Shown in pieces: positions 31,533-42,131 of a stretch of 64,000 nucleotides of DNA. A program made the position numbers and the translations under genes. Position 1 is the first letter of the stretch, and each line of letters starts with the position of its first letter. The notes under the pieces are model-generated. The model worked only from the letters and a program-made list of their open reading frames with translations, had not been told where the DNA came from and made no database searches. Source of the DNA: Cupriavidus sp. EM10 (GTDB lineage: Bacteria; Pseudomonadota; Gammaproteobacteria; Burkholderiales; Burkholderiaceae). The stretch lies in assembly GCF_018729255.1 (NCBI RefSeq), contig NZ_CP076060.1, forward strand, positions 2,666,001 to 2,730,000, read 5' to 3'.

Positions 31533-31565
31533 GGGCGAGGCGCCTTGATCTGCGGTGCCTCGCCC
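31533..31565 (+). other. Intercistronic stem-loop between sHsp20 and clpK
   Basis: A 9-bp perfect inverted repeat, GGGCGAGGC (31533-31541) and GCCTCGCCC (31557-31565), with a 15-nt loop, 25 nt before the clpK start codon. There is no T run, so it may stabilise the sHsp20 message or tune clpK translation. Confidence 0.5.
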
Positions 31566-31589
31566 AGTTAACCCTCCCGGAGTATCAGC

Positions 31590-34439
31590 ATGGCCAGAAA
31601 ACAATGCCAAGTCTGCGGCCAACCCGCCACGGTGCGGGTGGAAGCCAATCTCAATGGTCGCCACAGCACCATGCTGTTGTGTGACGATCACTATCGCCAA
31701 CTGGCGCGCCAGCAAAAGCGCACCGTCTCGCCGCTGGAGGCTCTGTTTGGCTCGCGCAGCGGTTTGTTCGAAGACTTCCTCGGCAGCGACTTCTTCCGCA
31801 TCGGTGACGATGCACCGTCCGTGGCGGCTGATGCCGACGAAGTGGTCGATGCGTCTTTCGGCGAATCCGCTCCCGCAACGGCGGGCACGGCGCGCCGCCG
31901 CGGCAGTGGGCTGGCCAGCCGTATCAGCGAACAGTCTGAGGCCCTGTTGCAGGAAGCCGCCAAACATGCTGCCGAGTTCGGCCGGCCCGAAGTCGATACC
32001 GAACACCTGCTGCTGGCGCTGACCGGCAGCGACGTGGTCAAGACCATCTTAGGGCAGTTCAAGATCAAGGTCGATGACCTCAAGCGGCAGATTGAATCCG
32101 AAGCCAAGCGTGGCGACAAGCCGTTCGAAGGCGAGATCGGCGTGTCGCCACGTGTCAAGGATGCGCTCAGCCGTGCCTTCGTGGCCTCCAACGAGTTGAG
32201 TCATTCCTATGTGGGGCCAGAGCACTTTCTGATCGGCCTGGCCGAAGAAGGCGAAGGCTTGGCAGCCAACCTGCTGCGCCGCTACGGGCTCACGCCGCAG
32301 GCGCTGCGCCAGCAGGTGAGCAAGGTGGTCGGCAAGGGGGCCGAGGACGGCCGTGCCGAGACGCCGACCAATACGCCGGAACTCGACAAGTATTCGCGCG
32401 ACCTCACCAAGATGGCGCGCGAGGGCAAGCTCGATCCGGTCATCGGCCGCGCGCAGGAGATCGAGACGACCATCGAAGTGCTGGCCCGGCGCAAGAAGAA
32501 CAACCCGGTGCTGATCGGCGAACCCGGCGTCGGCAAGACCGCCATCGTCGAAGGGCTGGCGCAGCGCATGGTCGCAGGCGAAGTGCCCGAAACGCTGCGT
32601 GACAAGCGCCTGGTCGAACTCAACATCAATGCCATGGTGGCCGGCGCCAAGTACCGCGGCGAGTTCGAGGAGCGCGTGCAGAAGGTGCTCAAGGAAGTGA
32701 CCGAGCACCAGGGGGAGCTGATTCTCTTCATCGACGAAGTGCACACCATCGTCGGTGCCGGCCAAGGTGGCGGCGAAGGCGGGCTGGACGTGGCCAACGT
32801 CTTCAAGCCGATGATGGCGCGCGGCGAGCTGAACCTGATCGGCGCCACCACGCTCAACGAGTATCAGAAGTACATCGAAAAGGATGCCGCGCTGGAGCGT
32901 CGCTTCCAGCCGGTGATGGTGCCCGAGCCGACGGTAGCGCAGACCATGATGATTTTGCGCGGCCTGCGCGACACCTTCGAGGCGCACCACAAGGTCAGCA
33001 TCACCGAGGATGCGATCATCGCCGCCGCCGAGTTGTCCGACCGTTACATCACCGCGCGCTTTTTGCCCGACAAGGCCATCGACCTGCTCGACCAGGCGGC
33101 CGCACGCGTGAAGCTGTCGGCCACGGCGCGCCCGGTGGCGGTGCAAGAGCTGGAGTCCGAACTGCATCAGTTGCGGCGTGAGCAGGACTATGTGGCTTCG
33201 CGCAAGCAGTACGACAAGGCTGCCGAGCTCGGCAAGCGCATCGAGGCCAAAGAGGCCGAACTCAAGAAGCTCGTCGAGGATTGGGAGCGCGAGCGCGCCT
33301 CGGGCAGCGCCGAGGTCAAGGCAGAGCACGTGGCGCAGATCGTCTCGCGGCTGACCGGCATCCCGGTCAACGAGCTGACGGTGGAAGAACGCGAGAAGCT
33401 GCTGCATCTGGAACAGCGGCTGCATGAGCGCCTGGTGGGACAGGACGAAGCAGTACGTGCCGTGGCCGATGCCGTGCGGCTGTCGCGCGCAGGCCTGCGC
33501 GAAGGCAGCAAGCCAGTGGCCACCTTCCTGTTCCTCGGGCCGACGGGTGTGGGCAAGACCGAACTCGCCAAGGCACTGGCCGAGTCCATCTATGGCGATG
33601 AGGGCGCGCTGCTGCGCATCGACATGTCCGAGTACGGTGAACGCCATACCGTGGCACGCCTGGTGGGCGCGCCTCCGGGTTATGTGGGCTACGACGAGGG
33701 CGGCCAGCTCACCGAGAAGGTGCGCCGCAAGCCCTACAGCGTGTTGCTGCTCGACGAGATCGAAAAGGCGCACCCCGACGTCTACAACATCCTGCTGCAG
33801 GTGTTCGACGACGGCCGCCTCACCGACGGCAAGGGCCGGGTGGTGGATTTCACCAACACCATCATCATCGCCACCTCGAATCTGGGCTCGGACATCATCC
33901 AGCGTCGGCTCAAGGCGCGTGGTGCCGCCGGCGAGGAGTATGAAAAGACCAAGACGGAGGTGATGGACGTGCTGCGCGGGCATTTCCGCCCCGAGTTCCT
34001 CAACCGCATCGATGAAATCATCGTCTTCCATGCGCTGGGCAAGGAGGAGATCCGCCATATCGTCGGCCTGCAGCTCGATCGCGTGGCGCGCAACGCCGCC
34101 AGCCAGGGCGTGACGCTGGCCTTCGATCAGACCTTGATCGATCACTTCGCGGAGGAAGGCTACAAACCCGAGTTCGGCGCGCGCGAGCTCAAGCGGCTGA
34201 TCCGCAGCGAGCTGGAAACCGCTCTGGCGCGCGAGATGCTGGGTGGCGGTATCGGCAAGGCCGATCACGCCAGCGCACGCTGGGACGACAAGGCCGAACG
34301 CGTCGTCTTCGAGCGCAAGGAGCCACCCGCGCAGCCGGCCGAGCCTGAAAAGCCCGATGCCGCGAACGTGGCCGAGGCACCGCCGAACGGCGAGAGCAAG
34401 GCTACGCGCAAGAAGAAGCCGGCGGGCGGCGAATCTTGA
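31590..34439 (+). CDS. clpK: ClpK (ClpG-type) AAA+ disaggregase of the stress island
   Basis: A 949-residue ATPase. An N-terminal zinc-finger-like segment (C6, C9, C31, H34) sets ClpK/ClpG apart from ClpB and ClpC. A Clp N domain (about 115-255), first AAA+ module (Walker A GEPGVGKT about 310-317, LFIDEVHT), a short coiled-coil M region (about 515-570, [24 protein letters not shown]), second AAA+ module (GPTGVGKT about 650-657, [12 protein letters not shown]) and a Pro/Glu/Lys-rich tail follow. The family gives strong acquired heat tolerance by solubilising aggregates without a peptidase. It lies in the operon with sHsp20, a usual pairing. Confidence 0.93.
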   Translation: MARKQCQVCGQPATVRVEANLNGRHSTMLLCDDHYRQLARQQKRTVSPLEALFGSRSGLFEDFLGSDFFRIGDDAPSVAADADEVVDASFGESAPATAGTARRRGSGLASRISEQSEALLQEAAKHAAEFGRPEVDTEHLLLALTGSDVVKTILGQFKIKVDDLKRQIESEAKRGDKPFEGEIGVSPRVKDALSRAFVASNELSHSYVGPEHFLIGLAEEGEGLAANLLRRYGLTPQALRQQVSKVVGKGAEDGRAETPTNTPELDKYSRDLTKMAREGKLDPVIGRAQEIETTIEVLARRKKNNPVLIGEPGVGKTAIVEGLAQRMVAGEVPETLRDKRLVELNINAMVAGAKYRGEFEERVQKVLKEVTEHQGELILFIDEVHTIVGAGQGGGEGGLDVANVFKPMMARGELNLIGATTLNEYQKYIEKDAALERRFQPVMVPEPTVAQTMMILRGLRDTFEAHHKVSITEDAIIAAAELSDRYITARFLPDKAIDLLDQAAARVKLSATARPVAVQELESELHQLRREQDYVASRKQYDKAAELGKRIEAKEAELKKLVEDWERERASGSAEVKAEHVAQIVSRLTGIPVNELTVEEREKLLHLEQRLHERLVGQDEAVRAVADAVRLSRAGLREGSKPVATFLFLGPTGVGKTELAKALAESIYGDEGALLRIDMSEYGERHTVARLVGAPPGYVGYDEGGQLTEKVRRKPYSVLLLDEIEKAHPDVYNILLQVFDDGRLTDGKGRVVDFTNTIIIATSNLGSDIIQRRLKARGAAGEEYEKTKTEVMDVLRGHFRPEFLNRIDEIIVFHALGKEEIRHIVGLQLDRVARNAASQGVTLAFDQTLIDHFAEEGYKPEFGARELKRLIRSELETALAREMLGGGIGKADHASARWDDKAERVVFERKEPPAQPAEPEKPDAANVAEAPPNGESKATRKKKPAGGES

Positions 34440-34455
34440 GCGATGGGAGGCTGTC

Positions 34456-35885
34456 GTGTCCGACCCCAACGGGCTGACATGGGCAGCCACCCTCGTGTCG
34501 CTGGCGGTCGCTATCCCATAGCGGGGCACGCGGTCATCTACAAGCGTGACCCTCGATCGGCCACGCTGTGGGTGCTGCTGATCGCGCTGTTGCCGCTGGG
34601 CGGTTCGCTGCTGTATGGGCTGTTCGGCATCAACCGTTACCAGCGGCGGGCGCGGCGGCTGTTTCCGGGGGCAGATCCTGCTGTTCGGCAGGACCTCGCG
34701 TCTACGATGCCCCAGGCCGTATCGGCGCCGTTTGCCGGCCTGGCGCACCTGGTGGGACGCGCCACCGGCCAGTCGCTGACCAGCGGCAACCGCATCGAGC
34801 CGCTCGTCGATGGCGAGCAGGCCTACCCGGCCATGCTCGCTGCCATCGAGTCAGCGCGGCACAGCGTCGCGCTGGCTTCGTACATCTTCGACAGCCAAGG
34901 CATCGGGGCGCAGTTCGTCGATGCGCTGCGCCGGGCTCATGAGCGCGGCGTGCAAGTGCGGGTGCTGATCGACGACGTCTATGCCCGCTGGAGGCCCCGC
35001 AGCGCCTACCGCGCCTTGCAACGCGCCGGCGTTCCGGCGGCGACGTTCAACCCGACGTTGATTCCCGCGCGCCTGCATGCCGCGCATCTGCGCAATCACC
35101 GCAAGCTGCTGGTGATCGATGGCGAGACGGGTTTCACCGGCGGCATGAACATCTTCAGCCCGTATTGGCGGCCCGATGCGCCGGAGCAGGCCTGTCACGA
35201 TTTGCACTTTCGTCTGCGCGGGCCGGTGGTTGCGCATCTGATGCAGTGCTTCACAGATGATTGGTGCGATACCACGGGCGAGCGGCTCAGCGAGGGTTTC
35301 TGGCGCGAATCGCCCGCAATGGCTGATGAGCAAGGAACCTCTTGGGCGCGCGGCATCGAGGCCGGTCCCGATGAGGCCCTGGACCGGCTGCGCTGGACCT
35401 TCATGGGCGCTTTGAGCGCGGCGAAGCATTCGGTGCGCATCTGGACACCTTACTTCGTGCCCGATCAGCCGATGATCGCGGCGCTGAGCACGGCCGCGTT
35501 GCACGGCGTGCGCGTCGAGGTGCTGACGCCCGCAAACGGCGACCATCCCACGGTGCAATGGGCCGCGCGCGCCCACTACTGGCAGGTGCTGGAGCACGGT
35601 GTACGCATCTTCGAACGGCCTGGCCCGTTCGACCACAGCAAGCTGATGCTGATAGACGGCCAGTGGTGCTGCCTGGGTTCGGCCAATTGGGATGCGCGCA
35701 GCCTGCGCCTCAACTTCGAGTTCAATGTGGAGGTGTACGACACCGCGCTGTCTACGCGGCTGGAATCCCTTTTTGATGCCGCCCGTGATGCATCGAACGA
35801 GATATCGGTCATGGCGTTGCGCGCCCGCCCGCTGGCCATCCGCTTGCGCGACGGGGTGGCCCGTCTGTTCACCCCCATTCTCTAG
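34456..35885 (+). CDS. Phospholipase D-type cardiolipin synthase-like protein (one-base frameshift at N terminus)
   Basis: The body of about 455 residues has two HKD motifs, HLRNHRKLLVIDGETGFTGGMNI and FDHSKLMLIDGQWCCLGSANWD, as in cardiolipin synthases, and N-terminal membrane helices (LWVLLIALLPLGGSLLYGLFG). The natural start appears to be GTG 34456 (SDPNGLTWAATLVSLAVAIP), which runs into a stop unless one C is restored at 34514-34517, giving IPIAGHAVIYKRDPRS. As read, translation from 34443 gives a different, unhydrophobic first 29 residues. Membrane-lipid adjustment under heat is a plausible role. It follows clpK by 16 nt. Confidence 0.78.
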
Positions 35886-35912
35886 CGGCACGACTTGCGA
35901 GGAACATTGCCC

Positions 35913-37730
35913 ATGGAAAAGAAAGATCAATGGAACATTGGCTACTGGATCGTCGCCGGTCTGTTGCTGCTGACGCTGCAGAACTACTGGCAGGCGGCGA
36001 AGACCGTCGAGCCCGTACCCTACAGCGAATTCGAGAAAGCGTTGGCCGAGGGGCGCGTCGCCGAAGTGCTGGTGGCAGACCGCACGGTCACCGGACGCCT
36101 GAAATCGCCGGACAGCCGGGGCAAGACCACGATCGTGGCCACCCGTGTCGAACCCGACCTGGCCGAGCGGCTGTCGAAATACGACGTGCCCTACGCGCGG
36201 GTGGTGGAAAGCACCTGGCTGCGTGATGTGCTCTCCTGGATTCTGCCGGCGGTGGCCTTCTTCGGCGTCTGGTTTTTCCTGTTCCGCCGCTTTGCCGAGA
36301 AGCAGGGCATGGGCGGCTTTCTGAGCATCGGCAAGAGCCGCGCCAAGGTGTTCATGGAGAAGAACACGGGCGTCACGTTTGCCGATGTCGCGGGCGTCGA
36401 TGAGGCCAAGGCCGAGCTAGTCGAGATCGTCGACTTCCTGAAGAACCCGCAGGATTACGGCCGCCTCGGCGCGCGCATCCCGAAAGGTGTGTTGCTGGTT
36501 GGCCCGCCCGGCACGGGCAAGACCCTGCTGGCCAAGGCCGTGGCGGGCGAGGCCGGGGTACCGTTCTTCTCTATCTCCGGCTCGGAGTTCGTCGAGATGT
36601 TTGTCGGCGTGGGCGCGGCGCGGGTGCGCGACCTGTTCGAGCAGGCCCGTGCCCAGGCGCCGTCGATAATCTTCATCGACGAGTTGGATGCCCTGGGCCG
36701 CGCGCGCGGCGTCGGCGGCCCCATCGGCGGCCACGACGAGCGTGAGCAAACGCTCAACCAGCTGCTCACCGAGATGGACGGCTTCGACAGCTCGGTGGGG
36801 CTGATCATCCTCGCCGCCACCAACCGCCCCGAAATCCTCGACCAGGCGCTGCTGCGTGCCGGCCGCTTCGACCGCCAGGTGCTGGTGGACCGGCCCGACA
36901 AGAAGGGGCGGCTGGACATCCTGAAGGTTCATGTCAAGAAGGTGACGCTGGCCCAGGATGTAGACCTCGAACAGGTAGCCGCACTGACCACGGGCTTTTC
37001 CGGCGCGGACCTCGCCAATCTGGTCAACGAGGCGGCGCTGGCGGCGACGAGACGCCGTGCGTCCGCCGTGGAATTGCAGGACTTCACCGCGGCCATCGAG
37101 CGCATCGTGGCGGGCCTGGAAAAGAAGAGCCGCGTGCTCAATCCCAAGGAGCGGGAAACCGTGGCCCATCACGAGATGGGCCATGCGCTGGTGGCGCTGG
37201 CGCTGCCCGGCACCGACCCCGTACACAAGATCTCGATCATCCCGCGCGGCATCGGCGCGCTGGGCTACACCTTGCAGCGCCCCACCGAAGACCGCTTCCT
37301 GATGACGCGTACCGATCTCGAGCACAAGATCGCCGTACTGCTGGGCGGGCGTGCCGCCGAAAAGCTGGTGTTCGGCGAGTTGTCTACCGGGGCGGCGGAC
37401 GATCTGGCGCGGGCCACCGACATCGCCCGCGACATGATCACCCGCTTTGGCATGGACGAGGGCCTGGGCTACATCGCCTTCGAGGCGCAGCGGCCCCGCT
37501 TTCTCGATACACCAGAACTGGCCCACGGCGGTTGCCGGGTGGCCGAATCGACCCAGGCGCGCATCGATCAGGCTATCCGCGACATCGTGATGGGCGTGTT
37601 CGAGCGCGCCTACCGGATTCTCGACATCAACCGCGCGGTGCTGGAGCGCTGTGCGCGCGAGCTGCTGGCGCGGGAAACGCTCGACGAAAGCGATATCCGT
37701 CAATTGACTCAAGGACTTGTTCGGAACTGA
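35913..37730 (+). CDS. ftsH: FtsH-type membrane AAA+ metalloprotease
   Basis: A 605-residue protease. Two N-terminal membrane helices (about 12-28 and 100-123) flank a short periplasmic domain. The AAA+ domain has Walker A GPPGTGKT (about 197-204), Walker [11 protein letters not shown], and the second region of homology [20 protein letters not shown]. The zinc site is HEMGH (about 420-424) in the peptidase domain. It degrades unassembled or damaged membrane proteins. This is an island-encoded extra copy typical of tLST loci. ATG 35913 is preceded by GAGGAA. It begins 27 nt after the cardiolipin-synthase-like gene. Confidence 0.92.
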   Translation: MEKKDQWNIGYWIVAGLLLLTLQNYWQAAKTVEPVPYSEFEKALAEGRVAEVLVADRTVTGRLKSPDSRGKTTIVATRVEPDLAERLSKYDVPYARVVESTWLRDVLSWILPAVAFFGVWFFLFRRFAEKQGMGGFLSIGKSRAKVFMEKNTGVTFADVAGVDEAKAELVEIVDFLKNPQDYGRLGARIPKGVLLVGPPGTGKTLLAKAVAGEAGVPFFSISGSEFVEMFVGVGAARVRDLFEQARAQAPSIIFIDELDALGRARGVGGPIGGHDEREQTLNQLLTEMDGFDSSVGLIILAATNRPEILDQALLRAGRFDRQVLVDRPDKKGRLDILKVHVKKVTLAQDVDLEQVAALTTGFSGADLANLVNEAALAATRRRASAVELQDFTAAIERIVAGLEKKSRVLNPKERETVAHHEMGHALVALALPGTDPVHKISIIPRGIGALGYTLQRPTEDRFLMTRTDLEHKIAVLLGGRAAEKLVFGELSTGAADDLARATDIARDMITRFGMDEGLGYIAFEAQRPRFLDTPELAHGGCRVAESTQARIDQAIRDIVMGVFERAYRILDINRAVLERCARELLARETLDESDIRQLTQGLVRN

Positions 37731-37817
37731 AAACAGTAGTAGGTGCCATTCAGAGTAAGCCGACGGCTCTGTTCAGTGCGTCATCCAATTCGCCGGCATT
37801 GTTCAAGGAGAACCGAT

Positions 37818-38275
37818 ATGTCTGCATTGACTCCGTGGGACCCCTTCCGGGAACTGGATGAATTGCAAAACCGCCTGGCGACGATGTTCGGACGGATACC
37901 CCAGCGACAGGGCGCCCGTACCGGCAACGAAGCCATGACCACGGCGGACTGGGCACCAATGGCGGACATCAGCGAGGATGAGAACGCATTCCTCCTCAAG
38001 CTGGATCTGCCGGAGGTCCCCAAGGATGCCGTGCGCGTCAGCGCGGAAAACGGTGTGCTCACCATCAGCGGCGAGCGCAAACTGGAAAAGAGGAGCAGGG
38101 CAAGAAGTTCCACCGCATCGAACGTGCGTATGGCCGCTTTGTGCGCAGCTTTGTCTTGCCTGACAACGTTGATCCGACCAAGGTGACGGCTTCGATGAAA
38201 GACGGCGTGCTGGAAGTGCGGCTTGTCAAGGCCGAGCAAGCCAAACCGAAACAGATTGAAATCTCAGTCAACTAA
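37818..38275 (+). pseudogene. Second Hsp20 family chaperone of the stress island, frameshifted in the middle
   Basis: MSALTPWDPFRELDELQNRL ... WAPMADISEDENAFLLKLDLPEVPKDAVRVSAENGVLTISGERKLEK lies in one frame and continues, after restoring one A in the run at 38086-38089, as EEQGKKFHRIERAYGRFVRSF and VDPTKVTASMKDGVLEVRLVKAEQAKPKQIEISVN with stop at 38273-38275. The restored length is about 152 residues, a normal alpha-crystallin-domain chaperone. AAGGAG precedes the ATG. As read the frame is broken before the end of the domain, but the identical type of lesion in neighbours suggests an assembly error. Confidence 0.82.
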
Positions 38276-38297
38276 CTTCAATCAGGAGCCCAAGATC

Positions 38298-39212
38298 ATG
38301 AATATCAAACAGCCACAATACACCTTCTCCGCACTTGCCCTGGCGGTCGTCGTCGGACTGAGCGGACCGGCTCTGGCCCAATCGGCGGCAGGTTCTAGCC
38401 CAGGTGCTGCAGCACCCTCTGCCGCATCCAAGGCGGCACAGCCACAGGTAGATGACAAGGCCGCCCGGGAAGCCGATAAAAAGCGTGCCGAGCTCACTCA
38501 AGACGCCATCACGGCGCTCACCAAGACCCAGGAGGCTTTGACCCTCCTTGATGCAAAGAAGACCAAGGAGGCGCTCGCTGCGCTGGAACTGGCCAGCGGA
38601 AAGCTGGAACTGGTATTGGCACGCGACGCCAAACTTGCCTTGGCGCCGGTCGATGTACGCGTCATCACCCACGATATCCACGCCAACGTGGAATCGGTAA
38701 AGAAAGCGGTCAAGTTGTCTCGGGAGTTGTTGGGTGATGGCGAGGTGCAAAAGGCCCGGCCCATCGTTGCCAATCTGGCCAGCGAAATCGTGATCGAAAC
38801 CGACAACCTGCCGATGGCAACGTACCCGGCAGCGATCAAGTCGGCCGCACGGCTCATCGACAGCGGCAAGATCGACGACGCCAAGGCGGAACTCGCCCGA
38901 GCACTGAACACGCTGGTGGTGACCTCGGTCGCCTTTCCTCTGCCCGTGCTCCGGGCCGAAGCCGCGATGGCAAAAGCTGAAAAGCTGGCCGAGACCGACA
39001 AGCGCGATGCCAAGCAGAACGAGGAGCTCAGCACCTTGCTGTCGTCCGTACGCACGGAGATCGAGCTGGCGCAGATCCTCGGTTATGGCAAGAAGGCGGA
39101 TTTCAAACCCATCTTCGATCAGGTGAAGTCGATTGAGCAAAAGTCGGCTGGAGGCAAAAGCGGCAAGGGATGGTTCGACGAGTTGAAGACGCGGATCCAA
39201 AAGCTGTTTTGA
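38298..39212 (+). CDS. yfdX: YfdX family protein 1 with signal peptide
   Basis: A 304-residue protein. Signal peptide (about 1-28, ending ALAQ), then an Ala/Ser/Pro-rich linker and the helical YfdX domain (QDAITALTKTQEALTLLDAKKTKEALAALELASGKLELVLARDAKLALAPVDVRVI, and NLPMATYPAAIKSAARLI). YfdX proteins are periplasmic, acid-stress-linked and of unclear mechanism. They occur as tandem pairs in tLST loci, as here. AGGAG lies before the ATG, 22 nt after the Hsp20 stop. The second copy follows after 102 nt and lacks a signal peptide. Confidence 0.88.
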   Translation: MNIKQPQYTFSALALAVVVGLSGPALAQSAAGSSPGAAAPSAASKAAQPQVDDKAAREADKKRAELTQDAITALTKTQEALTLLDAKKTKEALAALELASGKLELVLARDAKLALAPVDVRVITHDIHANVESVKKAVKLSRELLGDGEVQKARPIVANLASEIVIETDNLPMATYPAAIKSAARLIDSGKIDDAKAELARALNTLVVTSVAFPLPVLRAEAAMAKAEKLAETDKRDAKQNEELSTLLSSVRTEIELAQILGYGKKADFKPIFDQVKSIEQKSAGGKSGKGWFDELKTRIQKLF

Positions 39213-39314
39213 GGTGATGAAAGGGCCGACTGTTCGGTCGGTCAGTCTCGCGATGTTCGCAGTCAGCCCCAATAGATTCGCCTATTTTCACTAACTCATA
39301 CGAGGCATGTCACC

Positions 39315-40214
39315 ATGAATGAGCAAACACCGAATCCCAATGCGACGAACAAAGGAATTAACGAACAGGCCGCGGTAAGCAGCCTTCCTGTCAGTCCAGA
39401 GGCCAAGCCTGAAGTTGTCACGGAGGTACAGCCAGAGGTTCAGAAGGAAACGGACTCGCAGGCGGCAGACAAACGTAAACAAGTCCTCGATGAGGCCGTC
39501 TCGGCCTTGGCGCTGACCAAATCAGCGCTGGCCGCACTTGACGGCAAGGACGCTGCACGCGCACTGGCAACGCTGGCCGAAGTGACGGGAAAGCTGGAGC
39601 TGATCGTTGCGCGCGAACCAACGCTCGCCCTGGCCCCCGTTGATGTGCGCACCATCGTGCACGACGTGTTCGCCAACACGGAAACCATTGAGGCGATGAC
39701 TGACGAGGCGCTGGATGCCCTCAAACATGGCGAGGTGCAACAGGCACGTCTCGTGCTGGCTTTGCTGGCCAGTGAAATCGTGATCGCGGTCACCAACATC
39801 CCTCTGGCGTCCTATCCCGCAGCCGTGAAGTCAGTCGTGCCGCTGATCGATCAGGGCAAGATTGAAGAAGCCAAAGCCGCGCTGCAGGCAGCGCTCAGCA
39901 CGCTGGTCGAGACGCGCAGCGTGCTTCCGCTGCCCACCCTGCGTGCCAGGCTGCTCCTGAAGCGCGCCGAGACCTTGGTGGAAGATGGTCAGCGGGGCGA
40001 AGCGTCCAATGAGCGCCTGGAGACATTATTGAACGAAGCGCGGCAGCAGTTGGAAATGGCAGAACTGCTGGGCTATGGAAAAAGAAGGACTTTGAGCCCC
40101 TGTTCGCTGAACTCAAGAAAGTCAAGGAAAAGACGGCTGGGGGAGGCGGCGGAAAAGGCTGGCTCGATGAAATCAAGGCAAAACTGTCCAAGTTGTTCTG
40201 AAACCGCTGCATAG
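39315..40214 (+). CDS. yfdX: YfdX family protein 2, frameshifted near the C terminus
   Basis: A second YfdX domain protein (ALTKSALAALDGKDAARALATLAEVTGKLELIVAREPTLALAPVDVRTIVHDVF ... YPAAVKSVVPLIDQGKIEEAKAAL) with no signal peptide; the N terminus is Gln/Glu/Pro-rich and hydrophilic, so it may be cytoplasmic. After ELLGYGK the frame as read gives a basic unrelated tail. Restoring one A in the run at 40079-40083 gives KKDFEPLFAELKKVKEKTAGG and GKGWLDEIKAKLSKLF, which mirrors YfdX1, with a stop at 40199-40201. The true gene is therefore 39315-40201. Confidence 0.85.
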   Translation: MNEQTPNPNATNKGINEQAAVSSLPVSPEAKPEVVTEVQPEVQKETDSQAADKRKQVLDEAVSALALTKSALAALDGKDAARALATLAEVTGKLELIVAREPTLALAPVDVRTIVHDVFANTETIEAMTDEALDALKHGEVQQARLVLALLASEIVIAVTNIPLASYPAAVKSVVPLIDQGKIEEAKAALQAALSTLVETRSVLPLPTLRARLLLKRAETLVEDGQRGEASNERLETLLNEARQQLEMAELLGYGKRRTLSPCSLNSRKSRKRRLGEAAEKAGSMKSRQNCPSCSETAA

Positions 40215-40220
40215 GGCGTA

Positions 40221-40243
40221 AGAGGGGCGCGTCGCGCCCCTCT
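40221..40243 (+). terminator. Strong hairpin between yfdX2 and hdeD
   Basis: A perfect 11-bp inverted repeat AGAGGGGCGCG-T-CGCGCCCCTCT, about 20 nt after the corrected yfdX2 stop. Only a short CTTGG follows, so it is either a partial terminator or an RNA-stabilising stem splitting the island transcript. Confidence 0.6.
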
Positions 40244-40297
40244 CTTGGCTCAGGAGTGTTTGATTTTTCACCCCATTAGATCTTTAGGAGATATTGC

Positions 40298-40906
40298 ATG
40301 AACACAGACACCATCGCCAATTCCAATGAGGATGAGCCCACCAAAGCACTGTGTTCGCTGAGCCAAATTGGTGGCTTTTTGCGCTGCGCGGTGTCTTGGC
40401 ATTGATTTTTGCAGCCCTCGCGTTCTGGATGCCACAATCGGCTCTGTTGGCCATGACCATCGTGTTCGGCGCATTTTCCTTGGTCAATGGCGCGTTCAAC
40501 TTGTTTGCAGCGGTGCGCCATATCCAGAAAAAGAGCGCTGGGGCTGGCTGCTGTTCAGCGGCATTGTCGGCATACTTACGGGCGTCGTCGTCCTGGTTGC
40601 TCCTTGGGTCGCCACGATAGTCTTGGCTTCTTTTTATGGGCTAGCGTGGGCTTCTGGGCGATTTTCACCGGTGTGCTGGAGATATCCGCCGCCGTTCGGC
40701 TGCGTCGGGAAATCAAGGGCGAAATCTGGCTTGCCCTCAGTGGACTGCTCTCGATTATCCTTGGCGCTATCGTCTTGTGGATAGTTTTTACCCGTCCGGT
40801 CGAGTCATTCGTGGCCGCAGGCTGGTTGTTGGGTTTCCATGCGGCAGTCTATGGCGTCACGCTTTTGTTCTTGAGTTGGAGTCTTCGCAAATCGCGCCTG
40901 GGGTAA
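40298..40906 (+). pseudogene. hdeD: HdeD family membrane protein, apparently with three one-base lesions
   Basis: ATG 40298 (TTTAGGAG upstream) encodes MNTDTIANSNEDEPTKAL. Protein segments then shift frame three times: near 40340 (to FAEPNWWLFALRGVLALIFAALAFWMPQSALL), near 40530 in an A run (to ERWGWLLFSGIVGILTGVVVL), and near 40633 in a T run (to WASVGFWAIFTGVLEISAAVRLRREIKGEIWLALSGLL). Each is explained by one missing base in a homopolymer. The restored protein has about 200 residues and six helices, matching HdeD acid-resistance membrane proteins found at this position in tLST loci. An intact gene is likely in the real genome. Confidence 0.8.
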
Positions 40907-40985
40907 GAGCGTGCCAAACCAAAATCTATGGATATGAGCATCCTCGATTCATGCCTCCATAGAAATGACATCGAAGGAGTCATAC

Positions 40986-42131
40986 ATGCAGATGCAATAT
41001 AGCTATCGAGCTATCGACAAAGAGTTTCATGAACCTTGGCAGAGAGCTTTGGGAAATGTGATCGAGCGCGACCTCAAGCCATTGCTCGACAAACACACTA
41101 AAGATTCAGCGCGACTTCAAATCGTCCTTGATCGCGACAAGACCAAGCGGCAATTTCTGGCCAGTGGCTATATGCACCTGCCCGGCAAAAAGATTGTCAG
41201 CGTTACTGCATCACATGACGAGCTGACGCCCCTCGCGCAGATGCTCGCACAGTCGTTGTTCCGTCAGGCCAAGAAGCATTTTGACCGACTGCATGCTCAG
41301 GATCAAATCAAGCGCAAAGCACGACGCGAGCGCTTGCGCGAGCTCAAGGTGCGAATTGCCGCAAACCCCGCGTCAGCCGCCCATGAGGCCAAAGTGACCC
41401 GAATGCCTCTACTGTCGAAACTTGAGGCTGTCGCAAGGCGTGAGCTGGCTTATCTGCGGGCCGTCGGCGATTTACCACGCGATTATCCGACGCTGCGCGA
41501 CGTGGTGGATGAAGCGATTGTCCAAGCTGAGGTGGAATGGCAATCCGTGCCGGAAGAAAAAGCGGCTTACTTCGGTCTTCTGAAGCATCTGTTCGCCGTC
41601 CTGGATCACGAAGTGGCAAACAGCCGGCAATTTGGCGAATTCGTTTCTCTGGACGCGCCGGTCGAAGCGGATGCCCAGGACGTCGCCGAGGCCATGGTGG
41701 AAGAGGAAGTCTTCGAATTTTATCAGCCCGATGACACACTCAGGCTGGCCGATATCATCGCTGACAGTCAGCATCCCGATGCCGCAACGATCGCAGAACA
41801 GGAGGAGCTAGTTGATCGGTCGAGCGAGTTCGCTTTTGCATTCGACCTGCTGAAGGACATGCCGCGTTTGTGGCGGCGCATTTTTCTGCTTATCCGTGTG
41901 GACGGGCTCGATGCCAGCAGCGTCTCTGAAATCCTGCTGATTCCTAGTCAGGAAGATACTGTCCAAAGGTGGCTCATGCAGGCCGAAGCGTTCATCGCTG
42001 CTCATTTGGAAGAGGCCGGAGTAAGCAAAGACGGGAACGATTGGCTCCAAGGCGTTGATTGGTCGGCATTGTCTGTGACCCGAAGCGCGGCAGCCTCACT
42101 GTGGTCCAAGGAGGCGAACCATGAAGAATGA
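40986..42131 (+). CDS. Ribosome-hibernation-factor-like domain joined to a sigma-70 region-4-like domain
   Basis: A 381-residue soluble protein, found as an uncharacterised gene at this position in tLST loci. Residues about 1-105 resemble HPF/RaiA (RLQIVLDRDKTKRQFLASGYMHLPGKKIVSVTASHDELTPLAQMLAQSLFRQAKKHF, then a Lys/Arg-rich helix). Residues about 275-345 (FAFDLLKDMPRLWRRIFLLIRVDGLDASSVSEILLIPSQEDTVQRWLMQAEAFIAAHLEEAG) match the region-4 pattern of sigma factors. The acidic linker contains a DDTL segment like region 3/4 junctions. No region 2 is visible, so it is unlikely to be a complete sigma factor. The mechanism is unknown. AAGGAG precedes the ATG; trx overlaps its 3' end. Confidence 0.65.
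   Translation: MQMQYSYRAIDKEFHEPWQRALGNVIERDLKPLLDKHTKDSARLQIVLDRDKTKRQFLASGYMHLPGKKIVSVTASHDELTPLAQMLAQSLFRQAKKHFDRLHAQDQIKRKARRERLRELKVRIAANPASAAHEAKVTRMPLLSKLEAVARRELAYLRAVGDLPRDYPTLRDVVDEAIVQAEVEWQSVPEEKAAYFGLLKHLFAVLDHEVANSRQFGEFVSLDAPVEADAQDVAEAMVEEEVFEFYQPDDTLRLADIIADSQHPDAATIAEQEELVDRSSEFAFAFDLLKDMPRLWRRIFLLIRVDGLDASSVSEILLIPSQEDTVQRWLMQAEAFIAAHLEEAGVSKDGNDWLQGVDWSALSVTRSAAASLWSKEANHEE

Noticed and set aside
32049..34748. Long minus-strand open frame of about 900 codons opposite clpK
   Set aside because: A shadow of the clpK codons; the composition is His/Leu/Arg-rich without domains, and ClpK is certain on the plus strand.
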